Positions 35,151 through 48,789 of a DNA stretch of 64,000 bases are shown piece after piece. The notes under the pieces are model-generated. The model ran no database searches and had not been told where the DNA came from. It saw only the letters and a list, made by a program, of their open reading frames with translations. Each line of letters begins with the position of its first letter. Position 1 is the stretch's first letter. The DNA is from Torymus aiolomorphi (Eukaryota > Arthropoda > Insecta > Hymenoptera > Torymidae), in assembly GCA_036365515.1 (NCBI GenBank), contig CM070877.1:12096601-12160600 (forward strand). Reading direction: 5' to 3'. The position numbers were made by a program, and so were the translations under genes.

Positions 35151-36296
35151 CCCGCGTAAAAAAAGTTGAGATCACGAAAAGATCGCTTTAAGATGTGTCT
35201 CGATTATGGCACTATTTAATACTTTTTAAGATGAAAAGTCTCAACGAATAATCAAGATGATTTTAATATTCTTTTAATCATCGCTACATTCGGCCTTTTA
35301 AAGCATTTTTAAGATGGTTTTCAGATATACGAAATTCATTATTTAATATCATTTTAAGATAAATTTGAGATACTTTTGAAATCAATTTGAGACGAATGCG
35401 AGACGAGCTTTCGTACTGAATTTAAGATGATTTTGAGATTTTTTAAAATGATAATATTAACTTGAGACAAACTTTTATGACAACTTTAAGATGTCTGAAA
35501 ATGAATTGATTCCAAAATTAAAAAAAATATTTGTTAATCATTTCTTTAAGCCCGTTTAAGAGGTTTATACCAAAAGCAAGGCAAGCCTTGAAGTTTAGAC
35601 TTTTGTTAAAGAGTGATTTAAAGGCTGAATCTCTCGGACTTATATACTCTCGGCGTTTCAATGTGTTTAAGGGTGCCCCGATCGATGCGCCGCGTAGCGT
35701 CTAACGACGCTAACAACCGATCGAAAGTAACAGAACTCATGGTTGTCGCTAGCCGCCGCTACGCGGCGCATCGATCGGTGCACCCCTAAACACATTCAAA
35801 CGTCGAGAGTATATAAGTCCGAGAGATTCAGCCTTTAAATTACTCTTTAACAAGAGTCTAAACTTCAAGGCTTGCCTTGCTTTTGGTATAAACCGGTTAA
35901 TCGGGTTTAAAGAGTTGATTAAAAAATTTTTTGAATTAATTCATTTATCAGATATCTTAAAGTTGTCATAAAAATTTGTCTCAAGTTAATCTTATCATCA
36001 TCTTAAAAAATCTAAAAATCATCTTAAATTCAGTACGAAAGCTCGTCTCGAATTCGTCTCAAATTCATTTCAAATTTTCAAATGCATCTCAAATTTATCT
36101 TAAAATGATATTAAATAATGAATTTCGTATGTCTTAAAACCATCTTAAAAATGCCGAGTGTAGCGATGATTAAAAAAATATTAAAATCATCTTGATTATT
36201 CGTTGAGACTTTTCATCTTAAAAAGTATTAAATAGTGCCATAATCGAGACATATCTTAAAGCGATCTTTTTGTGATCTCAACTTTTTTTACGCGGG
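35151..36296. mobile_element. 1146-bp foldback element with a GC-rich nested centre
   Basis: The ends CCCGCGTAAAAAAAGTTGAG and its reverse complement open arms of about 550 bp (35151-35699 with 35758-36296) that pair almost throughout. Each arm carries many TTTAAGATG-like repeats (ATCTTAAA on the right). The inner arm ends are GC-rich (GATCGATGCGCCGCGTAGCG near 35680) around a 58-bp loop. No clear target duplication was found. Long arms are typical of foldback or Mutator-like non-autonomous elements; the family is not established. Confidence 0.85.
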
Positions 36297-36539
36297 GAAA
36301 GAAGTAAGTTTTTTGAGTTTAAGCGAAATTTTCAAAATGAAGCATGTATTTAGAATATTCCTTAAAAAAAAAAGTAAATCGTGGGAGAATCCATTCGATG
36401 CAAAAATTTATTCAGAAGATGTTCTGATTACTCTTGACATAAATAAGATTTTTTTTCTATGTAGAATGTAGGTGTAAGTAATTTCTAACAAAGGCTATCA
36501 CAAAATCAATGGAAAATTCTAAAAACTGCTTAGATAAAA

Positions 36540-37110
36540 ATCTTAAATAAAAAAATTCCCGTAGCTACGAAACACACGAAGACAATTTTGCCTTATAAAT
36601 CGCGTATAGAATTCACCTCCATCTTTACGAAGGAAAGCATCCCCTATCATTTTCCGCGCGCAGAAAGCGCTCTAAATTGCCCCGACGAAATTTGCTTTGT
36701 TCTTTGCGTGGCGACCGCAAAGTTTTTTTTTCGTCGCAAAAAAAGACGTTCGTGGAAAAGTCATACGCGTGCAGTTATTACGTATGCATTCGTCAAACCG
36801 CAAGAGTGCGCCAATAGTCGGTCCTGCGTCGCGCAAAAACACACTGCATACATACTTAGCTGAACCTTTCTCCTCTCTCTTTCTCTATTTTCCTCTCGTC
36901 GCATAATAATACTACACAAGCGAGAAATATTGAGGCGGGGGTGTATATATTACTTCTCGATTGCAATTAGATGGCCGTTGCATTCTTCGAATTGCATTAT
37001 TCACCTGCGTAAGTGCTACTACTTTCTTTTGGTTAGGATTTGTATAGGTAAGTAAGTTAATTAATGTGTTAAATAAATAGAAGGATTGGTTGTTATGTTG
37101 ATGAAAGTTT
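36540..37110. other. CpG island with skew flip, centre near 36850
   Basis: An A/C-leaning left flank leads to the core (36650-36840) with CGCGCGC and GCGTCGCGC. A pyrimidine run lies at 36865-36900. The right flank (36925-37100) is G/T-leaning. Confidence 0.5.
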
Positions 37111-37789
37111 TCTATTTGTTTGGTACTTTATAGTACATAAGTGTATGGTATATTGTGAACCATTTGTGTTGATAATAAATCGTACATTATAATTAAAAAA
37201 AATTCTAAAATAATCAATTTGCAAAAACAAAGTTTATTGTTATTCTTAAAAATGTGCTGGAACAATTATGAACAATTAGATTTTACTCATGGCAAATAGG
37301 TTATTTTAGAGTTTATCAATGGTAGATCTCTAAATCATTATTCAAGGAACAAAATAAGTTTTTATACATTTAAATTCAATAAAAAAAAAATAAATAAATA
37401 AAAAAAATAAAAATTGTAATTTTGTATGACTATTACTGTAGTAAAAAATTGGCACTTGAAATTATTTAATTTTGGATTTCTTTGTTTCCAGTTCATTAAC
37501 TCTATACTCTACTTCTTTCAACATCTATCATCCCTTACATTCTCAGATCTTATATAAGTAAGATAAAAATAATTTTTTAATAACGATCTTAATGCTGTTT
37601 GTTTTTCATAGGAAATTTTATTTTTCTTGAACAAAGAAATTGTTGGAAAATATCATACGCCAAGTCTATTGATCCTGAACAATACATTTTTAAAATCATC
37701 TAATAAATATTGTACTTTCGTGACTTTTACTAGCTAATATACTAGCTATTATAGAGATATAAGGTTGCACGGTCCAACTTGCATCTGAA
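37111..37789. other. AT-rich spacer
   Basis: AT-rich sequence with a poly-A/AAATA tract at 37380-37412. Nothing else seen. Confidence 0.5.
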
Positions 37790-38560
37790 AAAATAAATCC
37801 GTATCCACAGGTATTTTCTTCACACCAAGACACATACTAAGGACTGACATCACCCCTCACGCTGTCACCCAACTTCCACCGAAAATCGTTGACACCACCT
37901 TTAAACCTCTTCAACCGCCCCCACGAAAAAGCGACGCGCGACCGACCTACATCCACCTCTCACCGCACCTTTCCCCACAGCAAAGTTTCACTCTCTCTTT
38001 CTCTCTCTCTTGCACTATACCAGAACTCACTTTCCACTGTCGATATCGCGGTGCGCGCGCGCGTGCGAGACACACTTCGCGCTCCTATATATATGTACTC
38101 TTTGACGCAAGAAACACACGCGAACAACAACAAACAGCGCGCGCGGCCACAAAGCTCGCTCGCTCCCGGTCCATTATGACGTGGCCAAAGGGCCGCGTGA
38201 GTGTGTGTCCCGGCGCCGCCGCGTCTCTCACTCGATACTTGCCCGACAACTCAACAGCGGTCGGCGCGCAGGCCTATTCTTGCCGATTTTCAGAGAGTGA
38301 ATGTGTGTGTGTGTACGCGTGGGTGGAGATGACTTTTGACGGACTTTGAAGTTGTTTGCGGCGAGTTTTTGTTTGGTTGAGATAGCAGGCGAGATGTGTG
38401 AACTGTATAGTTTAGCTTTTGTAGTCTGATGGTTTGGTCATTAGTGCTTTTGATATGAATTTTGCAGTTTTGATAGTATAGAGAAAAGAGAACAATGGGT
38501 GTACATAGAATAGTAAGAAATTGGGTAAAAGAATAGTGAATTAAAGTAGTAAAGAAACTA
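37790..38560. other. CpG island with skew flip, centre near 38180
   Basis: The left flank (37820-37985) is C/A-rich. A CT tract lies at 37990-38010. The core (38040-38280) includes GTGCGCGCGCGCGTGCG. The right flank (38300-38520) is G/T-rich. Confidence 0.65.
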
Positions 38561-39139
38561 TAGGCAGTATCCACGCGATTCTCAGCATTAGATGACTGTG
38601 GTCAGATGAAAAATATCATTTTATAAAACATATATTGCGCTTGATATTTCAAATACAGAATTCACAATGTTACATAAGAATTTAGTATTGCCACAATAAA
38701 GGCAGTGTCAAAAGTTTTTTTTTGCGATCTCGTCTCTTTTCTGTAGGTGAAGGAATATTTTTTTGAATGATTTCTACATCTTCCTTAAACATTGAGGAGT
38801 AAAAGTATTACGATCCAAATTACTGTGCAATTATTGAAACTCGGAATTCCATCACATCATACGGTGTCCGATACTGACCAACACTTGTTGAGGACGGCAA
38901 AATTCGACATTTTGATTGCGTTACTAAATATTATTATTATGATTACGTAAAAATAGTTTGCTCTATAATACGAACGTTCATTTTTTAGATAAATTATCAT
39001 CGATAGGATTAAAAGTTATGATCGGATTTGCTGTGGGTACTGGTAGTGTGCAAGTCTTCCCTACATTTTAAAAGTCATATTCATTGAGCTAATTATTCAA
39101 GAATTAATTGACTTAATCAAGGTAGCTATAACAAAAATG
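38561..39139. other. AT-rich spacer
   Basis: AT-rich sequence; no gene or repeat pair seen. Confidence 0.5.
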
Positions 39140-40080
39140 TATAAAAGCCAATCAAAAAGAATCATAAAAAAGGAAAAAAAAAGAAAAACGAAAAACAAAA
39201 ATCATATCAAAACACGAAGCAATAGAAAGTCAAGCCATATCACTGCAAACAAAAACTTTAATCTCTCCAATTCGATCCTCGAAATAATTCACGACCCAAT
39301 TAATCCTTCAGCCATGCTCTTGCAAACGAATAAACAAAAGCGCCGCGCTCCGGGCAACAAATGAAAAACAAACCTGCCCCCCCCTACCTCATAACGCGGC
39401 CAATAAACGCGCCGACTAAGTGGATCCATCCCCCCATCCACCTCCACACGCATACAAAACAATCCCACTGCAATTTTCCGACGCTTTATTTTCGACAGAC
39501 GCGTCGACCTCCCGCCCGCCAATACGAAAAAGCCACGCGACTTTCCGCCACATACACGTATATACACACGCGTTATTTGCAGTGCGGAGCACACGCAGGA
39601 CGGGATTGAAAAGATTGTCAACAGGCGCACGCAGAGCGATGCAGCCCGCTAGCTAGCGAGGCGAGCGCGGGGCTTCCCACCTGTTGCTGTGTTCTCGAAT
39701 TTAGCGATGGATTTTATCCGGCCACCGGTTTATTTTCGCCTGTACACGAGAGCTGCTGCTGCAGCGGCATTGATATACATATTGAACGAGCGCGTAATCG
39801 CCCATCGGATGCAGCGCTGCCGCCCCGCGTCCGATGCATCCGCGTCGTTTTTGCACGGAGCTGCGTGAACGAAGAGAGAGAGGGAGAGTGAGGGATGAAA
39901 TAGTGGGGTGCGAGTGAGAGCGTGGAAATCTGGGTGGATGAGGGAGGGTCGAAGAGATTTATTCGTGGTTTTTTGGATGATTAATTAGGAGATCGGTGGG
40001 TACAGGTGTCAATTGGATGTAGGGCACGCGGATTCAGTGATGGATGTGTGTACGAGTTAAATTTACGGTAAGATGGGAAA
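39140..40080. other. CpG island with skew flip, centre near 39650
   Basis: The left flank (39250-39480) is A- then C-rich. The core (39490-39860) is CpG-rich. The right flank (39870-40080) is G/T-rich with GAGAGAGAGGGAGAG. Confidence 0.65.
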
Positions 40081-40439
40081 GGGGACATTTTAAATATGCT
40101 TCTTATAGCTAGGTAAATGCTTTATTGAAGAGTTAAAGTAGGTGGAATATAATAATATCTAAACTTGATTGATACTATTCTTATCTCTTGTGGCTGTTAT
40201 ACAATACTTAAATTAATTTTGATGTGATATTCCATTAAAACTTTAAGAATGTACTCTATAATTATCTAATCTAGTAGTGACTTAAAACTATAATTTAAGT
40301 TAAGGTTACATATTTATTTACTTTTAACACTCCTGCATCCTTCATGCGTTTATTAACTTCAACATGCTATACAACATAGCCGTCTAGAATTAGATTCACT
40401 AATCACTAATCAATAAAAGGGCGATCGATCTACGGGCTC
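40081..40439. other. AT-rich spacer
   Basis: AT-rich sequence; nothing specific seen. Confidence 0.5.
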
Positions 40440-41030
40440 TATCTAACGACGATCCTAGCACTACAATCCAAAATAACTTATTCATCACAAACCGACACAT
40501 TTCCCAAAACCCCCGTATCAGCCATTCTGCACCCTATATTCATAGATGTGCAGCCCATCCACAATCCGATCCCGCGAACACAATACGCGTGCGCACTCGA
40601 GCTATCCGCAACGAAAATAAGCCTGCATAATAACGAAACAGCGGAGAACGAACCAGAACCGGTAGCAAAAGAAAAAAGGACGCGAAGACAAACGTACACG
40701 TGAAAGGGAAACCGGGTGCATATCGAATCCTGTGCAAATTCGACGGACACTCGATGCGCGCGAATGCATTTTTAATCGCGCATCTTTGCTTTTGTTGCTG
40801 TCGATCCGCTTATGTACACTCAATCAGCGCGCGAGCGCACAGCGGCGTGGGTTATACGTGCCTTTTTATTGACGTTTGATTTGCATTTGTATAAGGATCG
40901 CCGCTGCGTTTTATTGGTGTGTACAGATAACCGTTTTGACTGGAAATTTATAGCTCTTTCTGACCTGAGTTATTAGCGGGAGTGATATTTTCATTGGGTG
41001 TATTCATTTTACATGATGTGTGTAAGAATA
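40440..41030. other. CpG island with skew flip, centre near 40800
   Basis: The left flank (40450-40570) is C/A-rich. The core (40570-40850) is CpG-rich. The right flank (40860-41020) is G/T-rich. Confidence 0.6.
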
Positions 41031-41668
41031 ATTCTTATATTTATATATTAAAAGCAATTTTATTGTCTTCTTTGAAAAGAAAACTGGCATGTAAGATTTA
41101 AATTTTAGACGTACCATATCCCTAAATATACTATAAACTCGTTAATTTTTCATACGTCAATTTGCCAACTTAAACACTCAATTGCAAAAGTTTATTGTGT
41201 TCGAAAACCGCAAAGTAACGAATGACCGCAAGTGCTGCTTTCATGAAACTGCATATCCTCGGGTGTAATTTAATTTTTCCAGACTGCAGAAAGACGGCAA
41301 TCATCTTGAGTGGAAGAGAAAGGGTTGTATTGTCGTACATTATGTTCTTGCGTCCCTCGAGTGGACGGTGTTGATAAATTATAGATAAATCAACAATGCT
41401 GTCAGTGAATTGTATAATGTTTTTATTATAGATAGTCGATATTCCACAATGAGTATTAAAAATATCAAATTAGATTTGATGAACTTTGAAGTGAGGTCAT
41501 CTAATCTAAATTTAATTCCTCTGATCATGTGATTACATCAACAGCTAGAAAAATATTATTTTCATGTTACTCATGTTACTCGTGGACAACTTGATGGCCT
41601 AAAGGTGAAATTTAATGAAACTACAACATGTTGCAAAACTTCCCATATCTTCAAATTACTTTTAAAAA
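41031..41668. other. AT-rich spacer
   Basis: AT-rich sequence ahead of a TIR element. No gene seen. Confidence 0.5.
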
Positions 41669-41916
41669 CCCTGGTAGAAAATAAATCAACTTCGTTGGTT
41701 ATGACATGTTAATCAAATGGAAGCATTTCTACATCGAAATTTAATTAAAACTATTTAAAACTATCACTATATTTTAAAGCATCTACAATATAATATTTAT
41801 TGTATTAAATAAATAGTTATTTTTCGTCGACAATAGCAACATAATCATGGTGTGATTTTTTTAATTTAAAAATTGAGGAACGGTTCGCCAACCGTTGGTT
41901 AGCATTTCTACCAGGG
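41669..41916. mobile_element. Short TIR element (CCCTGGTAGAAA ends)
   Basis: About 248 bp bounded by CCCTGGTAGAAA and its reverse complement (to CCAGGG at 41916). Pairing weakens quickly inward, though both sides share an ACCAACG / CGTTGGT segment. The right side also contains a small internal palindrome (GGTTCGCCAACCGTTGG). No convincing target duplication. Confidence 0.55.
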
Positions 41917-41939
41917 GAAGAAATAATGTTTAACCCTAA

Positions 41940-42880
41940 TTACAGCCGCACAAATTGAAACAAATTAAAACAATACAAATAATAATCCACCGTCAATGAA
42001 AAGTATCGCTCAATTCCCCTCATCATCTCATCCCACATTACACCGCGCCTTCCAATTAAACATTCATATCCGCATCCGATGCGCAATAAAACACCGACGA
42101 TCTATATATACATATACACGCTCGGAACGACGACACCGCCGACTACGACTGCGCGTCGTCGCAAACAAACAGCATCAAACAATAATCGCCCCGTCATTCC
42201 GCAATTCATCGCGGCTGCATCGATGTAGACCATCGTGCGCCCCATTATCATTTCACGTGTGCACATATACGAAATATGCGCGCGCGCGCGCGTGAGTGGA
42301 GGAAAATGTAATGAGAAAACAAGGGGGTAGTAGCTCGCACAACAACGCCTGCCACGTCGGCGCGGCGCGGTCAATGAAAAATGCATCAGCAGTATGACGG
42401 CGCGCGTGCAAACACACGAATATATCTATATCTGCGGTTACATGTACGTATACGTGCATATAATAGACGCGCATTGAGTGGATGCGTGTGTACGGACGCG
42501 AGGTCTGAGGATGTATATTGGCGAGGAGAAAGAGTGCGCGAGGCTGTTTGTTTGGGAGAGTGGAGGTGAAGGGGTGCAGGCGAGTAAACAGACTGAAGGG
42601 TATTAATGGATTTTTGTTGCGTTCGGAAGGGCAAAGTTACAACGAGTGAAAACTATAGTGGGTGAATTGTGTACGTGGAATTGTGATAGAGGATAGCTCG
42701 GTGTTGTAAAACGTTATGGTTGGAAATTATGAAGTTGTACGTAACGTCAGTTGATTGGGATTGAAGGAAAGGCGTGAATTAGCTAACGATCTGGATAGAT
42801 GAATACGAGGATAACTGAAATTTTAGGTATACTAATTGTTAGTGTATTACAAACAAGAGGACGTGTAACAACTATGTATA
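41940..42880. other. CpG island with skew flip, centre near 42290
   Basis: The left flank (41945-42060) is A/C-rich. The core (42080-42420) includes GCGCGCGCGCGCGTG. The right flank (42475-42780) is G/T-rich. Confidence 0.6.
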
Positions 42881-42899
42881 AGTTCAAAATTAACGGCAA

Positions 42900-43151
42900 T
42901 GGATGCTTCGACGAACTAAAAATTTTATAAAAACAAGAACCCATTTGTTCTTCGAAATTCTAGCAAAAAATAATTACTCCCCTAAACCCTTCCTTTGCCT
43001 CCTTCACCGCGCGCTATCAAGTAAGACAATGCCAGCGCACTCGCCACACCGGATCTCACGCGCTCGCACTTTTGCGCGCGCAATGCTTGTTTACCGGAGT
43101 CATACTGATCGATACTTTGCTCGCTCGCACGCGGGGTGTGTTTGCCCATCG

Positions 43152-43207
<56 letters not shown>

Positions 43208-43550
43208 CGTGCATGCCATGGAAGTATAGCGACACCCAAGGCAAACACTCGTTGGAGGGGGCGCCTTTGCCTTTCTCTCGCCAGTGTCTCCGAGTGTCGG
43301 TGTGTGCCGCCGCCACCGCCGCCGGTGTGTAGTATCTTCGGCTGTTCGGAGAGAACCTTGGGTTGGGATTGGTTTAATCGGTTTGGCGAGGGTTCGGTGT
43401 AATTGATAGGTTTGGGAAGATGAGCTGTGCTGAGGTGTTGGGGAAAGTGCGTGTTGGTTATTGTCGTGGTTATGATTTTAGTTTCGGGGGTTTGATAATA
43501 GTTTGGGTTTCCAAATAAGGATATATGATAAGATAAAAATATCTTTAAAA
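42900..43550. other. CpG island with skew flip, centre near 43150
   Basis: The left flank (42905-43060) is A/C-rich. The switch contains a long (GA)n tract. The right flank (43340-43510) is G/T-rich. Confidence 0.65.
43154..43205 (+). repeat. (GA)n microsatellite, about 52 bp
   Basis: An uninterrupted GA tract at the centre of an island. Known binding sequence type for GAGA-factor-like proteins in insects; binding here is inference. Confidence 0.9.
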
Positions 43551-43652
43551 TGTTTTTGGACGAATTAACTTGGGTAAATCTATTCAGTAGATATCTAATG
43601 TCCAGCGCTTGTCATTACGAACAAATTAAAAGAAGGTAGTTTCAAGAATTTA

Positions 43653-43666
43653 CGCTAGGTGGCGTA
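43653..43666 (+). promoter_or_regulatory. CTCF-like motif
   Basis: CGCTAGGTGGCGTA contains the CTCF core AGGTGGCG with a matching CTAGG half. It sits in the spacer between two islands. Confidence 0.35.
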
Positions 43667-43789
43667 TACGAAGATTTCGACGATCCTGCACAGAAGTAAC
43701 AGTTTAAGTACCGTGGAAGAAAAACCTTTTCTTTAAAAAATTTCACGTTGTTTTATCTTTTAATGATTTTACCAGTCTGATAAAAAAAC

Positions 43790-44420
43790 TATTAATTACC
43801 GATTAAACATTCTCACTACACCACCGCTATAACCAATTATTGCAACCCTCTCACCCTCGAACCTCGCTCTCCAATATTTCAGGCACTTAGCATCGCTACC
43901 TTCGCGCATTTACATAAGGATCCACCCAAACATACACACATATACGCACAGACACACAGTTCCTCGCGTATCGGGGTTCGTACACTCGAGAGCCGTCGGG
44001 GCTCTCGATCGGGTTCTCGCTTTCTTCGCCACCCGCCGCGACGCGAAATATGCCGCCGTCCCGAGTCTGAGCAAACACCTATGCCCGGCACTTCCAGGGA
44101 TTTGAGTTTTTGCCCGGGCTCTCTCTCTCGTATATAGTCGTAGTCGATCCTTGGGGGTGGACTGAATGAGCGGTATATATATAGAGAGAGAGGGACGAAT
44201 TCTGGCCGGGGGAATGTGATGGAATTTCGTTGTCTGTTGATGAGTCTATTCTAAGTTTGATTTGAAGAAAGGGAAATTTTCAGTTTTGTATTTGTTTGTG
44301 TGGATGGAGATTTCAAACACAAAAATTATAGGTAAAAAAATTAGTGGGTAATTAATTATGTTAGAAAATTGTAAGTTGGTTGAATGTTGAAATCTGTTAC
44401 GTTTTACAATTTTTTCTTTA
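43790..44420. other. CpG island with skew flip, centre near 44110
   Basis: The left flank (43795-43960) is C/A-rich. The core (43960-44120) is CpG-rich. The right flank (44140-44410) is G/T-rich after a GA patch at 44180-44192. Confidence 0.65.
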
Positions 44421-44879
44421 CTTTGCAATTATACTAATGCAATTACGATATTTATTTTAAGACATAATATTTTTACTGAACTAGCAAAATCCAAACGCGC
44501 TGCGCACGTACTATTTTGTTTTTTAGTTTCTGAATATTTAATTTTTTATTATGATTTCATTTTAATTGGTTTAAATGATAAGATAATCAGATTATTTTTC
44601 AAAGCATGACCAAATTAATCTTTTTATTCTAATTTGATTTAATTATTTAGTTTTAAATAGTTAGGAATAAAAATTCAAGTTCAAAAATTCAAATGTAGCG
44701 GAAGTAGAGAATTTTCGCGCCTGCCATCGTTTTTTTAAGAGAGGATTATTTTTCATTTAGTGCAGTTTTATTATGGATTTATATTCTGGGTACTAAAGAT
44801 GCTTACTATTTCATATATAAATAGTAGGGATTCAACATTTCATAATCCATCGTAATATTCAACACAATTTTTTATAACA
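44421..44879. other. AT-rich spacer
   Basis: AT-rich sequence; nothing specific seen. Confidence 0.5.
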
Positions 44880-46100
44880 AATAAACCCTAAGAGATCATC
44901 TAAAAATAATACATTTCACAATGTCGTACATTAAAACCCCGTTTTCTCGCAACCATTATTTCATCCTCTACCACGAATTCTCCACAAAAAAAAAAGAACT
45001 CGACTCCTCTCCGAAACAAACGTTCCCGCCGTAATCACTGATAAATACACTGGTAATCTTCCGCGTCGACTCTTTGCGCGGGGCATAATTAAACCGAACG
45101 AGCTGCAGAAAAATAATCCTGGATCCGGGCCGTGGCGCAATATGAGGAGAGGAAGAAAATATATCGCCGGGACGCTTAACTCTGGCAAAAAAAGGAAAAT
45201 GCCCGAATAAAAAAAAACGCCGGCGCGCTCTCGAGGATCTTGCAAGTGCCGGACATACATTGTCGTGTACTCACGCGCACACACATATACACTGACAATT
45301 CCACAATAACCGGCGTCGGCTCTGTGTGTGTACACTCGGCGAGAGGGAAATGCTAAGGAGAAGGGAACGAGAGAGTGAGAGAGAGGGGTAGGGGATTACG
45401 GAGCTTTGCCGGGATATCAATTATAACCAGAAACAGTTATATTCTCCTCTCGCGGAACCCTTTCGCTCTATCTATCTCTTTTTATCCCTACCCCTTTCGG
45501 TGTGTGTGCAAGAGAGAGAGAGGGAGAGAGAAAGCATTTCTAATCCTCTGTAAATTATATTATTTTCACTGTTTGTTTACCGACCCTCTGCCCCTCCTTC
45601 CCGACGGGATTTGCGGCGACTTTACGGCTTTCGGCGAGAGAGTCTGCGCACGAGCGGCTGCACAGAAAGGTCCTTGCGCCATAGATTTCGCATTAAAATT
45701 GTTTCACGCGGCTTTTTAGGGAGAGCGCGCCGAGTTTTTGCGAGCCGCCGACGCCGAGTTTCCTTGTTTGCGGATGAAAGGGTATTTTCGGTATCTGCGA
45801 GTCTCGCGGGGTGGGAGAATGAGAAGAGGTAGGTTTTTTTTCTGGTGGAGGAGGAGCGAAAGTGGTTTATGGGGTATTGTTATTTTTAGAGGGTGGGCAA
45901 TGAGCATAATTCTGTATCAATTACGGATAATTGGGTGTTATGTATGTAATTCGTGTTTGAGGGAGCTGGAATCACTTTAAATTTGGCAAGCTGAAGTCAA
46001 TGGATCTGATCGATGTGTCACGATTTTAGTATGTGATTACGGCATTAGGCGGTACTGGTAGGTAATTTAAGCAGAATATCATGTGAATTAATTAGTAAAT
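44880..46100. other. Large CpG island with skew flip, centre near 45340
   Basis: The left flank (44880-45040) is A/C-rich. CpG-rich patches at 45055-45350 and 45600-45780 may be two merged units, with CT then GA tracts between them (45470-45535). The right flank (45800-46070) is G/T-rich. Confidence 0.55.
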
Positions 46101-46299
46101 AACAAAGATTAAAGAGAAATGCGTTTTGTTATATTATATTTAAAAAATGATGATGTGAAACGGTTATATTCATACTTCAAAACTACATAGAAGCTAAATA
46201 TCGATAAATGAAAAGATACATGGTACACTGTTCTATTTTATTCTTTACAATTTTACTATTTGACGAAAATTACAAATCTATTGCATTCTATGAAATTTT

Positions 46300-46800
46300 A
46301 CAGTTCTAAAAATGATTAGAATAATAACATTCTTTAAAAAGCCCTCCGATTTCCAAAGAACAAAAAAAGAAAAAAAAACGCATCACCGCGAATGTAAACG
46401 AACCCAACATACAGAGCGAATCTCTCCAATGGCAATAAAAATGATCAGATAATGCAGCGGGCACACAAAGCGTGCGCGCGTGACAACCCTTTGGTCTTTT
46501 GCGTTTCACATTTCGCGCGCAGCAGGAGGGATAAAAATGGAAACAGAGGAAAAATACATCTCGGAGCTCGCGCGCATACGGGGATACGTAATTATGATTC
46601 CATTGAAAAGTTCGCTGATGGGAGTAGGTACGTACATATATATATGCTTGCGCGAGTCGCCCTCTTATGCATTAATGCCGCAGTTGACCGTTTTCTCGTT
46701 GTCTCGTGGTTAAGGGTGGATTACAATGGATGGCTCTGTGCGTAATTCAATACTATGTCTAGAGCTTTTTCATTTTGGAAAATTGGCGGTTGGTTTAGCA
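46300..46800. other. CpG island with skew flip, centre near 46530
   Basis: An A/C-rich left flank (46325-46440), a short core (46470-46580) and a G/T-rich right flank (46600-46800). Confidence 0.5.
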
Positions 46801-47059
46801 TAATTTTGGTCGTAGTTACGTTGATTAAAATAAATAAAAATCGAAAGTAGAGTTTAATAAATTTTAATACATCTGTTAAGAGCGTATAAGAACGTTCTTG
46901 GAATTAATATTTCGGGTAAAATATTGTAGAAGTTTTGATTTAAATTTGAAAATTCTGAATTAAAATAAGAAAATTGAAGAAACTGTCTATACTTATTATT
47001 AAATTGGGACTTTTTTCGATAACAAAGCTCTCCTCTGCAGTGAATTATGATATCAGTTT

Positions 47060-47790
47060 CACTAATAGTTTAAAAATATATTTTTCCAAATTTCCTCTAT
47101 TTCTCAAAATTTCTAAACCCAACTACAATCTTTTCCTGCAAATTCTTAAAACTGAAACACACAAGCTAACTGCACGCATCATCCTCTCGGTATTTTCCAA
47201 CCTTCATTGTCCTCGAGCCTTAACCCAGCAGCTCTCACCCCTCGGCTGGTTACAGCATCGCTGGACTTCCGCGACGCGCCTCGTCTGTCCCCGCGTCGCC
47301 CGATAATTATAAAAGACTTCGAACAATGGCCAGCCGGCCTGACATCGCGCCCGAATCCGGTAAATAATACGTGCGCGAGCACGAAGGAAAGAGGAAAAAA
47401 AGATTCTTTTGTGGCGCGTCATTAATTCGCCCGCGCGTGGGTGCGTGTGCGCGTTGTACCATTTTTCCGCGGAGCGAGTGAGCGCGCGGTTAATACGGGC
47501 TGTGTACTCGCGTAGAAAGAAGCATATACACCGACAGCGTAGTGCTGCTGCTGCCGGACATTATGTGCTAGAGCCGTGGCGAGATTCTTTTTGCTCGAGT
47601 TCTTTCTTTTTTAGTTTTGTGCGGGTTGGGTGGAAAATGCTGCGCGTTGCTGGAGGGTTGAAGTGGGGGTTTTAGATTCTTTTTTTTTTGTTTGGGGGAA
47701 GTGATTCGGTCCCTGAAAGGATTTTGAAATGTATTTTTTCTGTTTTAGATCGTGGTAGTAAGTTTTGGTACGTGAAAACAGTGCCTACGC
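47060..47790. other. CpG island with skew flip, centre near 47390
   Basis: The left flank (47080-47240) is C/A/T-rich, the core spans 47250-47560, and the right flank (47600-47770) is G/T-rich. Confidence 0.6.
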
Positions 47791-48059
47791 ATTTCAAACA
47801 CGTAATGACATTGAAGAAATGGTTGAAATAATCCTTGTGCGGTTTGATGTGAATTTAGACTTAGACTATATTAAAAATTCCTTGAATTATGTCAAAATTG
47901 TTTCATCATATTTCCAGTTTTCACAATAATTCTCATTCATATTTCCCATGTACTTCTGGATGCATTAGAATTGTTTCAATTATTTCTAAATAGATAGATT
48001 AAATACACAAATGATTTATTGTAAATCTAAAAATCAACATAGTTATAACTAAATATCTT

Positions 48060-48580
48060 TTTCATCCCTACGAAATTTTAAACCAGCTAGTTCGAAACCA
48101 TTAAACTATCCCCACCATTAATCTCGCACTACCTTTACCTCTAACGAATTCATCAAACGCAATCCTCAACACGCACAGCGAAAGAACTCTCAGCGTCGGC
48201 TCTCGTAAATAATCAACTGGGCCGCGCGCGCGCGCGCGCCCGCGACATTAGTCACGCATTTAAATGCGACTCGGCGTAGGAGGTGGGAAGGGGAATTAGG
48301 AGGGTGTTTCGCGGGTCTTAAAGGATTTACGCCCGCGAGACGACGACGAGGTAGGTACACCTCGAGAGGCACTTGCGGCCCTCTCGCTCTCTCTTCGTTA
48401 AGGGGTTGAGAGCATTGTTTTTGGGGGGATAGATTGATGAGGCGGAGGTTTCTTGGTTTTGGACGATTGATGGGTCAGATGATAGGTTAGGTGATTGAAT
48501 GTAGCTCGAGTTGTAAATATCTAGATTATGAAGAAGAGGTTATAGCGTGGAAAATGATTGAAGTAGGAGAATATAGGTAT
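48060..48580. other. CpG island with skew flip, centre near 48260
   Basis: The left flank (48065-48180) is C/A-rich. The core includes GCGCGCGCGCGCGCCCGCG (48222-48242). The right flank (48390-48560) is G/T-rich. Confidence 0.65.
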
Positions 48581-48789
48581 ACCTGTGATGGCAATAGTTT
48601 TAAGGGTAGTGTAATTTTTTCTACGTTGGTATTCTTGTATAGGAATGAGTAAAATTATAATCCCTGCGTGCCGTGTATACAAAAAATAAAAGCTAAGCAT
48701 AGTACTGATGATAAAAGAAAATGACACGAATTTTAAGGTTGAATAGCATTTTTGAAAATTTTTAATTGCATTTTAAAACAATGTGTCAT

